From Pseudomonas frederiksbergensis (lineage in GTDB: Bacteria; Pseudomonadota; Gammaproteobacteria; Pseudomonadales; Pseudomonadaceae): a DNA stretch of 64,000 bases. The notes beneath the pieces are model-generated. The model did no database searches, was not told the origin of the DNA, and worked only from the letters and a program-made list of their open reading frames with translations. Position numbers and translations under genes: made by a program. This document shows, piece by piece, positions 24,910 to 32,581 of this stretch (within the stretch, counting starts at the first letter, position 1; the number at the start of each line of letters is the position of its first letter). The stretch covers positions 31,495 to 95,494 of the forward strand of contig NZ_JQGJ02000021.1 in NCBI RefSeq assembly GCF_000802155.2, given 5' to 3'.

Positions 24910-25305
24910 TCACTCGTTCTCGGCTGGCTCCGCTGCCGCGGGCTTGGCCCCGAGCACGACAGACTCAATGCGATAAGGCAGGATGCCAGCGCGACGCGCT
25001 TCGATCTTGAAGGTCACGCGCTCGTTTTCGTCCGCATCCTCCCAATCGTCTTTCACCGCCCGACCTTCGACCAAGACGCGCATGCCCTTCTGGTACAGCG
25101 CGGCCCAGCGCTCGGCGTCGCGATGCCAGATCTCGACCGGCGCCCAGAACCCACCGCGATCTTCAAAGCCCTCCTTGGTAGGCACGGGATTGTCGAAATA
25201 GACATTCAGGCGTAGCAGCCTGCGCGGCTCATTGTTGCCGTTCGGAAACTCGCGGAATTCTGGCGCAGAACCGATGTTGCCCTCGCCGTAGAAATGCGTG
25301 CTCAT
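24910..25305 (-). CDS. ssb: Single-stranded DNA-binding protein (ICE copy)
   Basis: 131 aa from ATG 25305, after AAGGAGTCGCACCC. OB-fold features include MSTHFYGEGNIGSAPEFREF, RLLRLNVYFDN, FWAPVEIWHRDAERWAALYQKGMRVLVEGR and VTFKIEARRAGILPYRIESV. The C-terminus ends AEPAENE, acidic but lacking the DDDIPF tip that recruits host replication and repair proteins to chromosomal SSB. So this copy probably coats transferred or replicating ICE DNA without the usual host partner contacts. It is the last gene of a tightly overlapping trio with DUF3158 and PFL_4669. Confidence 0.9.
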   Translation of the reverse strand: MSTHFYGEGNIGSAPEFREFPNGNNEPRRLLRLNVYFDNPVPTKEGFEDRGGFWAPVEIWHRDAERWAALYQKGMRVLVEGRAVKDDWEDADENERVTFKIEARRAGILPYRIESVVLGAKPAAAEPAENE

Positions 25306-25817
25306 GGGTGCGACTCCTTGGGGGTGGTGGCGTGGACACGCCGTTGGTAAGCCCCCTCGACGTGGACCAACTTGCTGGCGCACTCCGAGGTTTGGCGAAC
25401 GATGCTGTGAGTGAGGCTAATCTGCAGGTTCAGCACGATGCGCTGCACCTCCATGGCGTAGAGGTCGTCGATCAGCGATGCCGGTGTGCCGGGGCTGGCA
25501 AGCAGCTCCTCCCACAACGCCGTACCCATGCGCGAGCGATCAAGGTTGCGCCAGCGCAGAAAGGTCGTGCCTGCGCCAGTGGTTTGCTGGGCCAGTTGCA
25601 CAGGAAGGAGGTTGAAGGGGTGGCTGCGGGCCTGCGACAGCACCTTGCGCTGCGCCAGTCCGATCAGATCGTCCCGCAGTGCTTTGCACTGGCTGGCCCA
25701 GGTCGCAAGCTCCCCATTACCTTTAAAAGGTTTTAAAAGGCCTTTTAGGTAGCCTGCGTGTTCCAGCCGCTGGAAGTCCGCCTGTTCCAGTGCCAAGAAG
25801 CGGTTGGATGCGGTCAT
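25302..25817 (-). CDS. DUF3158 family ICE protein
   Basis: 171 aa from ATG 25817. Family features are FLALEQADFQRLEHAGYLKGLLKPFKGN near the start, then LRDDLIGLAQRKVL and TTFLRWRNLDRSRMGTALWEELL. The protein is soluble and helical, without a signal peptide. DUF3158 genes lie between the PFL_4669 gene and ssb in PFGI-1-type elements and are presumed to act in ICE replication or processing. ATGA overlaps join it to both neighbours, so the three are almost surely co-translated. Confidence 0.87.
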   Translation of the reverse strand: MTASNRFLALEQADFQRLEHAGYLKGLLKPFKGNGELATWASQCKALRDDLIGLAQRKVLSQARSHPFNLLPVQLAQQTTGAGTTFLRWRNLDRSRMGTALWEELLASPGTPASLIDDLYAMEVQRIVLNLQISLTHSIVRQTSECASKLVHVEGAYQRRVHATTPKESHP

Positions 25818-26638
25818 GCTGGGTGGTCCTCGCGGTCCAACGAGACGGAAGAATCTTCGCCCAGAGGTCTCCCGGCAGATACGGCTGGCTCAGCCGCGTC
25901 GGGTTCACCGGCTGGCGCAATATCGGAGGTTGTTGACGGAGTTAGCGCCGCAAAAGGGGCACGACGGATGAGCGGCGGTGCGAAGCGTGAACGGCGCGTG
26001 CCTTCCAGCACGTCCTGCGGCAGTTCACCGTATTTCTCCAGGGCGGCACGCGCCGCGGCGTTGTTTGCGGCGAAATCATCGCGCTTCGTACCGGAGTAGC
26101 GGTACTGCTGCGCCAGGCTGAAAAGGCTGCGCAGCGCATGTGCGCCCTCATTGAGCCAGCGCTCAAGGGTGCTGCGCTCAATCAAGGCGGTGTGATGCGC
26201 CAGGATCAGGCGCCGGGCCAGGTCGTCGTAGTCGGCCAGCAGATAGACCGCCATGAAGCCGAGTTGCGAGGCCACGAACAGGGGTAGCTTTACCGGCTGG
26301 ACGTTGAGGTTCTCGCCCAGACTGAGTGCCGCCGGCACATCGGCCAGCGCCTGATCAACCTGTTCGCGTAAGGTCTGAAGCTGTTCTTTGGTGGCGCTGA
26401 GCTTGTCCTCAATGCGCAGCATCCACCAGTCGGAGTACGGATCATCCTGCTCGGCGCCGCGTTTGAGCTTGGTCATGATGGCGACAAAGCCGTTGAGCCC
26501 GACAATGCCGGGTTTGCCCTCGGAGGGCGCGCGTCCATGCCAGATGCGAGATGCATGATGGGTATGTAGCGTTAGCGACATGGCGCTGCGCAGTGACCCA
26601 AGGTTCAACTGCAGGGGAGATTCGGGTTCGGTGGCCAT
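25814..26638 (-). CDS. ICE protein, TIGR03761/PFL_4669 family
   Basis: 274 aa from ATG 26638. The opening GSLRSAMSLTLHTHHASRIW and RAPSEGKPGIVGLNGFVAIM are the family hallmark. A helical middle (RIEDKLSATKEQLQTLREQVDQAL) and a variable, proline- and acid-rich tail follow. The family has no known activity but is a strong marker of PFGI-1/ICEclc-like elements, where it opens the PFL_4669-DUF3158-ssb operon. The repeat array at 26824-27183 lies directly upstream. Confidence 0.9.
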   Translation of the reverse strand: MATEPESPLQLNLGSLRSAMSLTLHTHHASRIWHGRAPSEGKPGIVGLNGFVAIMTKLKRGAEQDDPYSDWWMLRIEDKLSATKEQLQTLREQVDQALADVPAALSLGENLNVQPVKLPLFVASQLGFMAVYLLADYDDLARRLILAHHTALIERSTLERWLNEGAHALRSLFSLAQQYRYSGTKRDDFAANNAAARAALEKYGELPQDVLEGTRRSRFAPPLIRRAPFAALTPSTTSDIAPAGEPDAAEPAVSAGRPLGEDSSVSLDREDHPA

Positions 26639-26823
26639 CGTGACGACTCTCGGTGAAGAAACGAGTCGCCAGCATCGGCATTGGCCGGAAGGGTGTCAGT
26701 CATCAAACCGCACCGCATGACCGCCTGTTTGTGAATTCGCACTGCCGCAGTGGAATCTTGCACCTCCCTGCGGATGAGAGGGTGGCGTGAGGCATTCTGC
26801 GTCCGTTGCCCGACACCGTTGCC

Positions 26824-27183
26824 GGAAGGCAGCCTGTTCAACTATACCAGTGGTATAGGCGACGGTGGCTTTCGGTGGACTCTTCAAGCTGATGACCTGA
26901 GGCTGGAGGTGATACGTTGCAAGGAAGGCAGTCTGTTCAACTATACCAGTGGTATAGGCGACGGTGGCCTTCGGTGGACTCTTCAGGCGAATGACTCTGC
27001 GGCTGGAGGTGATGCGTTGCAAGGAAGGCAGCCTGTTCAACTATACCAGTGGTATAGGCGACGATGGCCTTCGGTGGACGCTTCAGGCGGAAGACCCCGG
27101 GGCTGGAGGTGATGCATTGAAGGGAAGGCAGTGTGTTCGACTATACCAGTGGTATAGGCGATCATGGACGTCGTTGGACTTGC
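26824..27183. repeat. Four tandem ~100-bp repeats, each centred on the palindrome CTATACCAGTGGTATAG
   Basis: The 17-bp perfect palindrome occurs at 26842-26858, 26941-26957, 27041-27057 and 27141-27157 (spacing 99, 100, 100). Flanking sequence is also repeated: GGAAGGCAG before it, GGCGACGGTGGCCTTCGGTG after it and GGCTGGAGGTGATGCGTTGC between units. A half palindrome GGTATAG follows at 27191. The array fills most of the 617-bp gap between the replication gene (ends 27256) and the PFL_4669 gene. This layout is that of iterons or a centromere-like partition site; a set of operators is the alternative. Confidence 0.93.
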
Positions 27184-27599
27184 TGGCAGAGGTATAGGAC
27201 AAACCCTGAGGTTGAGCATTGGCAAAACGCCATTGACGCCCCGTGGGTGCTGCTTTCACCTGCCGAGCAGAGAGCGCAGCCTTGCGATGTTCTTTCGGGC
27301 GACTTCAGGGGCGACAGCCTGCGTTGGCGGTGGCTGTGAGGGCTGGCTTACCGGGGGGCTGGTTGTCTTCTGACCGACCCAGGCGTGAAACTCACCCTTC
27401 ATGGCCTTCTGAATGATGCCAAACAGGTAGCCCGCAGGGCTACGCACCGAGCTTGCCCGACACCGCCCATCCCATTCGTCGAGGATGGCCTGGTGCAACT
27501 CGGTATCCACGGGCTGCAATGCAGTCAGCGCGCCTAATTGCTGCTCTGCTTTGAGTGACAGGAAGCGTTCGGGTAGGCGAAGTTTCCCCCGCTCGCGCG

Positions 27600-27644
27600 G
27601 TACTGTACGTACTTCTTTTAATTCTTTTTCTTTACGTACAGTAC
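27600..27644. repeat. 12-bp perfect inverted repeat inside the replication gene
   Basis: GTACTGTACGTA (27600-27611) and TACGTACAGTAC (27633-27644) are exact inverted copies around an AT-rich 21-nt centre (TTCTTTTAATTCTTTTTC). An AT-rich, palindrome-flanked stretch within a rep gene is a typical replication-origin feature. It is coding in the repaired frame. Confidence 0.7.
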
Positions 27645-27651
27645 TATCGGT

Positions 27652-27758
27652 CTTCGGATTCCGAAGTGAGTCGGTTTTACTGGGTTTTACGCCTGCTTCG
27701 GATTCCGAAGTCGGGGGGGCGGATTCCGAAGTAAGTCTTTGGGACCTTCTTCGGATTC
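27652..27758. repeat. Cluster of CTTCGGATTCCGAAG near-palindromes in the replication gene
   Basis: Full 15-bp copies lie at 27652-27666 and 27696-27710, a 12-nt partial copy at 27720-27731 and a 10-nt partial copy at 27749-27758. Each copy is a 7+1+7 near-palindrome. Depending on frame they encode LRNPK or SESE. The frameshifting C7 tract lies between copies. They may be protein-binding iterons embedded in coding DNA, or simply a repeated peptide linker. Confidence 0.65.
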
Positions 27759-28441
27759 GTGGTCATCCCCAGGTTGTGGATAACGTTGCTCTTCGGTCCA
27801 GCCTTGCGCAGCCAATCGCTGCGACAGCACCCGGAGCCTGCTCGGCAGTATCCGCCCGCTGAGCAGCGGGTCGTCGGCCATTTCTTTGAGCGTGTGCACA
27901 CCGACACGCTGGACGGACTTGCTGGCGCGATTCAATGCCTGGCTGACCAGACCCAAATAATCCGGGTCGAGCTGAATGGCTTCATAGGGCGTCAGGGGCT
28001 CGTCATGCAGCACATAGAGATTGCCCTGTATTTGTCCTGTTTTCGGATCACGACGGCGCCTCACCAGACTGATCCAGCGCGTCAGGCGCAGCAACGTTAG
28101 CGCACGCGCGACGGTCTCATGGGACGCACGGGCCGTGCACGGCATTGAGGCCAGATAGGGGCAGAGCTGATCGTAGGTGGGGAAGGCGGTGACCCCGTCA
28201 TCGTTGAGCAGCAGACGAAAGACCTGCCAGGCATTTCGTTCAAGCGGGGTCAGCCGGTTATCCAGCAGCAACGCACGTGGCACGCTGTCATGGCGGTTGC
28301 CGCTGAAGATGAATCCATCAGAGGGAGGGGTTGCCGGAGTCGGCGCCGGTGTTGTGTCCGGGGGAGGTTGCATGTGCTGCAGTGCCTGGTCGAATAGCTC
28401 CCCCAGCGATACGGGACCGCGTGAATGACGTGGACTGCCCA

Positions 28442-29002
28442 TCAGACCAGCCCTTCATCAATCCACCCTCGGATAGCGCTCCAGATCACTGAGATGGGCA
28501 GGCCCGTGCATTCGGCAAGATCGGCTGTAATCACCAGCACTGCCATGTCGTCGTTCAACGCGGTGCCACGGCCTTTAACGGTCTCTGACCAGCGATGCCA
28601 GAGATCAGCGTCCTGTTCTTCTGACAGGACCGGATGCCGGCCCTTGCGTTTCGGTAGCCCGATGACGTCGCGCCTGAGGGCGATCTCCTGGTGAGTCAAA
28701 CCGTAGAACTTGCTGATGAGTTCCGTGCTCGCGCCCAACCGCAGAAGCCGATCGATTTCTTCAATCTCCCGGGTGACATCATTCACTTGGCTCAGGAGAT
28801 GATGCAGCACCTCCTGGTTCACGCTCACTGAGCACCATTTAACGGTCGCGTTGGCCAGGAGACTGGCCATGGCCGGGTGCTTGAGCGCCTCCAGCGCCGT
28901 GTCGTCGAATCCCATGGATTTTGCCCGGCGCAGCTGGCCGTTGCGCAAATCATGGAGTGCTTGCGCGATCACGGCCTGATTGAGCGGATGGGGATCGGGC
29001 AT
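28442..29002 (-). CDS. DUF2857 family ICE protein
   Basis: 186 aa from ATG 29002 (MPDPHPLNQAVIAQALHDLR); a second ATG at 29017 overlaps the parB stop and would add 5 residues. Family features are NGQLRRAKSMGFDDTALEAL, EIEEIDRLLRLGASTELISK FYGLTHQEIALRRDVIGLPKRKGRHP and a C-terminal helix WSAIRGWIDEGLV. The middle resembles a helix-turn-helix, which suggests DNA binding, perhaps regulation of the replication gene that follows with a one-base overlap. The family is a standard member of the parA-parB-DUF2857-STY4528 block. Confidence 0.87.
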   Translation of the reverse strand: MPDPHPLNQAVIAQALHDLRNGQLRRAKSMGFDDTALEALKHPAMASLLANATVKWCSVSVNQEVLHHLLSQVNDVTREIEEIDRLLRLGASTELISKFYGLTHQEIALRRDVIGLPKRKGRHPVLSEEQDADLWHRWSETVKGRGTALNDDMAVLVITADLAECTGLPISVIWSAIRGWIDEGLV

Positions 29003-29013
29003 GGCGGCCGTCC

Positions 29014-30738
29014 TCATGATCCGTTCATGGCGGTGTCGCCATCAGTGATGCGGGCCTCGATGTCCAGCAATCGCCTGGCAAGCCTCAACAAGCGGAAAAG
29101 CTTCACCAACCCACTGTCGCTCAGACGCACGACTTGCTGCGATGAGGGCGTGCGCACCTGCCCCAGTAAAAGAGTGCCCAGGTCCTCGGCCAGTTGTGCT
29201 GTGTTGATGCGTACAGGCAACGTGCCGACCGGCTGATAGGGGGCGCTCAAGGCATGCAGCAGTGACAGTAACGCGCCAGGGAGATTTGATGGCGTGTCCA
29301 ACTCGCCAAACGTTCGTGCGCACGTGAAGCCGATGCCCTCGTTGCAGGCGGCGATGCCATCATCCCGACCCGCTTCGTTGGCGATCTCACGCGCGAATTG
29401 AGCGATGTGGATGCGCAACCGATCGGGTGTATCGAGGCTGGGATCGATGTACCAGACATCCGAGATCGGATAGAGACCTCCCGCCTGGACAGGGATGGCC
29501 TGCAGGACGTTTGTTCCGAAATCAGGTGGTGCCTCGCCGGTGTGGTCAGCCACCAGTCGCTGGATCGACTGCAGGCGATCGGTGGTCTCGGCAGGCGAAA
29601 CGATATGTTCCTGAAACAAGGCCGAGCGATCGTCCTTGTCCTGTTGATCCTCAACCGCGTCGGCCGGAGGACGTGTTGCCGATACACCTTGGAGCGTATG
29701 GGGCTCGCTTGCAGATGTTCGGGATGTCTCCGTCGTCCGCGGTGTGGATGCTGACGGAGGCTGTGCGACCGTCGATGGCAATGTTGGCTGGCTCGTGGGT
29801 GTCTGTCCGGTAGTCGCCGTGCTGGACGTGTTGTGGGGGGCACTATTTAGCAGTTGCCAGCGTTTCTCGGAATCGGTGATCTCGAATGCCAGCGTGTCAT
29901 AGTCCACCCCAAGCAAATCGGCCATTTGACCGATCAGCTCATCCTGTACTCGCTGCGCCGCAAAGCTCCCTGGGGAGTCAAATACCATCAGGACGTCCTG
30001 GAACAGCGTCGCAAAATCAATGCTCGCACTGTTTCTGGTCATGCGCGCATCCCAGATCCGGGAACCGGCCCTACGCAGGCTGGTCAGTTGCTCGACTTGG
30101 GGGCGCCCGAGGCCGGCATAGAGCACCTTCGGTATCGCGGGCAGCAGGAACTGGATGGCCTCCTGCATGCGGCTGATGTGGGGCTGAGGCACGGGGTAGC
30201 CATCAGCCTTGAGGCGTCGGGCAAGCTCTGACTGCGACAGCGATTTACCATCCTCCTGCTCATAGAGCTCACGGACTTTTTCAACACCCATGGCACGTTC
30301 GATAAACGACAGGCCACCGTGAAGTTCGTTTTCTGCCAGATGTCCCGTCAGGGCAACGATCTCACCGCGCTCCGGCCATGGGCGGAACAGGCAGCCGATA
30401 CGGAAGAATCGCTCGTCTTTGCTCTCACGCCACAGATCGCGCAGTACCGCCAGGCGCGTGTTGCCGCCGTTACGGATGATGTAGTGATCGGCACCGGGGC
30501 GTCGGGTGATCGGCGGGGGGGCATCCAGCCCTCGCTGGCGGATGGACGCTTTGATCTCCTCGTACAGCGGATTGCGCGTCAGCCTCGGATCGAGCTCATA
30601 GGAGCGCAACTGGTCCAGCGTCACCACCATTGGCGTGTCGGCGATCGGATCGCTCATCGAACTCGCTACCGGGCCGTTGCGTGTGAAACCATCGCTCAGG
30701 AGCTTGCTGGCGATGTCTTCTGGGGAGGCATCAGTCAT
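29014..30738 (-). CDS. parB: ParB family partition protein (TIGR03764, PFGI-1 type)
   Basis: 574 aa from ATG 30738 (MTDASPEDIASKLLSDGF), overlapping the previous gene by 8 nt. The N-terminal ParB/Srx nuclease-like domain has TLDQLRSYELDPRLTRNPLY EEIKASI, RNGGNTRLAVLRDLW (a version of the GNRR/GExR-type motif) and LTGHLAENELHGGLSFIERA. A helix-turn-helix follows (SLSQSELARRLKADGYPV). The second half has a long S/T/P-rich linker (about residues 320-400) and a C-terminal domain specific to ICE ParB proteins. With ParA it should stabilise the excised or replicating ICE. The repeat array at 26824-27183 is a candidate binding site. Confidence 0.92.
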   Translation of the reverse strand: MTDASPEDIASKLLSDGFTRNGPVASSMSDPIADTPMVVTLDQLRSYELDPRLTRNPLYEEIKASIRQRGLDAPPPITRRPGADHYIIRNGGNTRLAVLRDLWRESKDERFFRIGCLFRPWPERGEIVALTGHLAENELHGGLSFIERAMGVEKVRELYEQEDGKSLSQSELARRLKADGYPVPQPHISRMQEAIQFLLPAIPKVLYAGLGRPQVEQLTSLRRAGSRIWDARMTRNSASIDFATLFQDVLMVFDSPGSFAAQRVQDELIGQMADLLGVDYDTLAFEITDSEKRWQLLNSAPHNTSSTATTGQTPTSQPTLPSTVAQPPSASTPRTTETSRTSASEPHTLQGVSATRPPADAVEDQQDKDDRSALFQEHIVSPAETTDRLQSIQRLVADHTGEAPPDFGTNVLQAIPVQAGGLYPISDVWYIDPSLDTPDRLRIHIAQFAREIANEAGRDDGIAACNEGIGFTCARTFGELDTPSNLPGALLSLLHALSAPYQPVGTLPVRINTAQLAEDLGTLLLGQVRTPSSQQVVRLSDSGLVKLFRLLRLARRLLDIEARITDGDTAMNGS

Positions 30739-30991
30739 AGTCAGCCGCCTCCTGGACATGGTGCTCGACCACGGTGGCGTGACGTTGTGCGCGCCGCAGC
30801 ATGGCGCGCGCATTGCATTCTGCCCGGTGATCGCTGGCTGTCGCGCTGGTATAAATCGGCGGTAAGCCCGGCTTGACCAATTTCAAGTGCCCGCCAGGTG
30901 TTCGGGAGACATTCCAACCCTCGCTCAGGGCATGTTCAATCAGCGGAAGGAGTCGCTTGTGGCCACGGGCCAGTTCATGGGCGTTCGACAT
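30731..30991 (-). CDS. Small HicA-like protein between parA and parB
   Basis: 86 aa from ATG 30991 (MSNAHELARGHKRLLPLIEH). The core ALSEGWNVSRTPGGHLKLVKPGLPPIYTS resembles the double-stranded RNA-binding-like HicA fold (GW…RTxGGHxK…PG), including the conserved-position histidine. The tail is basic (ECNARAMLRRAQRHATVVEH). It overlaps parA by 17 nt and parB by 8 nt, so it is translated with them. No HicB partner is present, so a toxin role is unlikely; RNA binding or regulation of the par operon is possible. The HicA likeness is my reading, not a search result. Confidence 0.7.
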   Translation of the reverse strand: MSNAHELARGHKRLLPLIEHALSEGWNVSRTPGGHLKLVKPGLPPIYTSATASDHRAECNARAMLRRAQRHATVVEHHVQEAADYD

Positions 30992-31838
30992 GAGAATGTC
31001 TCCCCTCACACTTCCCGGTGACCAGGGCGAACTGTTCCTGCCATTGCGGGCACAGTTCGCTGGCCAGCCCGCGGACAATGTCCAGTGCGGCTGCCGCGAC
31101 TCGGCCAGTGGGCCGTCGGTGCTCAACCCTATGGACCGGCAAACCACGCGTTGCCGCTCGGGGAAATGCCTCGATCGCGGGGATCTCGGTACGCAGGACG
31201 TGAACCCCTTCCTGATCTCGGTAGATCAAACGCAGTGTCTGTTGGATCAGCTTTGCATTGGCTGACACCGCGGGTACGCGGTTGAGCAGGAGATGAAGGT
31301 GTGGCGGGTTAATGCCCAAATGCCTATAGGGGGCGATGTCTTCGATGAGCTGCAGAGTGCCTCGGCGCATTTCACGCGCGGCGAGGATCTCGGGGGTTAC
31401 GGGCGAGACCGCCTGCTCGGACGCCAGCACGGCCATCTCGAGCAGCACACTGCGAGCGCCTTGAGTATCGAGTAGCACCAGGTCGTAATGCGGCTGTAAC
31501 ACCGGTAGCAGGTGCCGCAGTCGAAGCCGCCCATCCGGGGCATGCAGCAAGAGGGTGTTTAACTGTCGATGCGCGTCATTGGACAGAATCACGTCCAGCC
31601 GGTCTATGACGGTGCGCGATACCAGCCGCGCAATGTCGCGCTCGTTGAATGCCAGCAGCTCATAGATCCCGCATGGCGCGCGACGGGCAAGCTCGTAGTA
31701 GGATGACAGCGTCGGCTGCATATCAAGATCGAGCAGCAGAACCCTTAGGCCGGCATCGGCAATAAAGCCGCCGAGGTTCGCGGCTACGGTGGTTTTTCCT
31801 ACGCCGCCTTTGGTCGAGATAACAGAAATCACCTGCAT
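30975..31838 (-). CDS. parA: ParA family ATPase
   Basis: 287 aa from ATG 31838 after GAGGAGCACGCC. Deviant Walker A STKGGVGKTT (residues 8-17, with the signature lysine K10), VLLLDLDMQPTLSSYY, and Walker B-type DLVLLDTQGA. It is the partition ATPase of the element, acting with ParB. It follows the AlpA-type regulator by 36 nt. In ICEclc-type elements the par genes lie near the att end, exactly as here. Confidence 0.94.
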   Translation of the reverse strand: MQVISVISTKGGVGKTTVAANLGGFIADAGLRVLLLDLDMQPTLSSYYELARRAPCGIYELLAFNERDIARLVSRTVIDRLDVILSNDAHRQLNTLLLHAPDGRLRLRHLLPVLQPHYDLVLLDTQGARSVLLEMAVLASEQAVSPVTPEILAAREMRRGTLQLIEDIAPYRHLGINPPHLHLLLNRVPAVSANAKLIQQTLRLIYRDQEGVHVLRTEIPAIEAFPRAATRGLPVHRVEHRRPTGRVAAAALDIVRGLASELCPQWQEQFALVTGKCEGRHSHVERP

Positions 31839-31874
31839 GGCGTGCTCCTCTTTGGTAAGGAATGGGGAGCTCAG

Positions 31875-32087
31875 TCAGGCGCGTTCTTTAAGACGGTCAG
31901 TGATCCACTGGTCGATCTCAGCGGAGTCCCAGCCAACGGCACGGACGCCAAGTTTTATGGCTTTGGGGAATTGTCCCGCCTTCATGAGGCTGTAAAGATA
32001 GGCACGCTTGAAGCCTGTCTTTGCCTCGACTTCAGGCCGGCGGAGAATGCGCCGCTCCGTAATCGGAGCCGAGTTCTGTTCAGACAT
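31875..32087 (-). CDS. alpA: AlpA family regulatory protein
   Basis: 70 aa from ATG 32087, preceded by AAGGAG at 8-nt spacing (a GTG three codons upstream is less likely). It has the AlpA/excisionase winged-helix pattern: RRILRRPEVEAKTGFKRAYLY SLMKAGQFPKAIKLGVRAVG WDSAEIDQWITDRLKERA. Proteins of this type bind DNA and regulate integrase genes or act as excisionase-like factors. It is the first gene of the alpA-parA-parB run; its promoter should lie in 32088-32581. Confidence 0.92.
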   Translation of the reverse strand: MSEQNSAPITERRILRRPEVEAKTGFKRAYLYSLMKAGQFPKAIKLGVRAVGWDSAEIDQWITDRLKERA

Positions 32088-32581
32088 AATGGTCACTCCT
32101 TAATGCTCAGTGGCACGTGTTGGGCGTGACCCGTATTGAATCGATGTCACCCCTGACGCACATCAAACAATAGGATTGTGCTGACCGTCGTATTCATGCT
32201 TCGTCATTGAAGCTAAGGCTGCGAGGCGAAGCATTGCGGCCAACGCTATCCGTGGAACTGACACTGTTAAAAGGTTCGGCGTCTTGATAAATAGTCCGTC
32301 TGGCGGACGCTCGCTGTTTAATCTATGCGCGAGTGAGCGCGACATTTTCTATCATGCGGGCGACAAAAAATGTCCGTCAGTAACGGTAGGTTGCGATTGA
32401 CAAGCGCTACAAGCTAGCGCGCTTGTGCATGAGCCGGTGCACACCAAGAATTCAAAGGCTATCCCCATTATCTCGCGACGATGAAGGGAATATTTGGGTC
32501 GTGCCCCAGACAAAAATGTATGGAACTTAATGTGAGAGTCCAGATCTGAGGATTGGGTGATCATTCTTGCTCACGCATCGG
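32088..32581. promoter_or_regulatory. Intergenic region upstream of the alpA-par operon
   Basis: 494 nt without a convincing gene; the 60-codon minus-strand frame (32345-32163) lacks a ribosome binding site. An inverted repeat, ACAAGCGC (32400-32407) with GCGCTTGT (32419-32426), has an 11-nt loop. The region must hold the alpA-parA-parB promoter and probably the binding sites that govern ICE activation. No promoter can be fixed with confidence. Confidence 0.45.

Larger units (their letters stand above)
27256..28442 (-). pseudogene. STY4528 family ICE replication protein, frame broken at a C7 tract
   Basis: Starts at ATG 28442, sharing one base with the DUF2857 stop. About 250 codons encode the winged-helix-like replication domain (NRLTPLERNAWQVFRLLLND, TYDQLCPYLA, ARASHETVARALTLLRLTRW). 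At the run of seven Cs (minus strand; G7 at 27713-27719) the frame changes. The remaining 150 codons lie in the next frame: TSESEAGVKPSKTDSLRNPK, LRLPERFLSLKAEQQLGALT, and LDEWDGRCRASSVRSPAGYL FGIIQKAMKGEF, which is the family's C-terminal domain, ending at 27256. One extra base, or a -1 ribosomal slip on the C-run, gives the full protein of about 395 residues. Without it only the truncated N-terminal part (251 aa) is made. It could be decay, phase variation, programmed frameshifting or a homopolymer sequencing error. Confidence 0.85.

Noticed and set aside
24477..24968. A 163-codon minus-strand frame between ssb and the GHKL gene
   Set aside because: Composition is rich in R, H, S and P, no ribosome binding site, and it is antisense to a better small frame.
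26824..27183. CRISPR array
   Set aside because: Only four units, ~100-bp period, and the sequence between palindromes is itself repeated rather than unique. No cas genes are present.
30731..30991. A HicAB toxin-antitoxin system in the par operon
   Set aside because: Only a HicA-like protein is seen; no HicB-type partner is encoded next to it, so it is not called a toxin-antitoxin pair.
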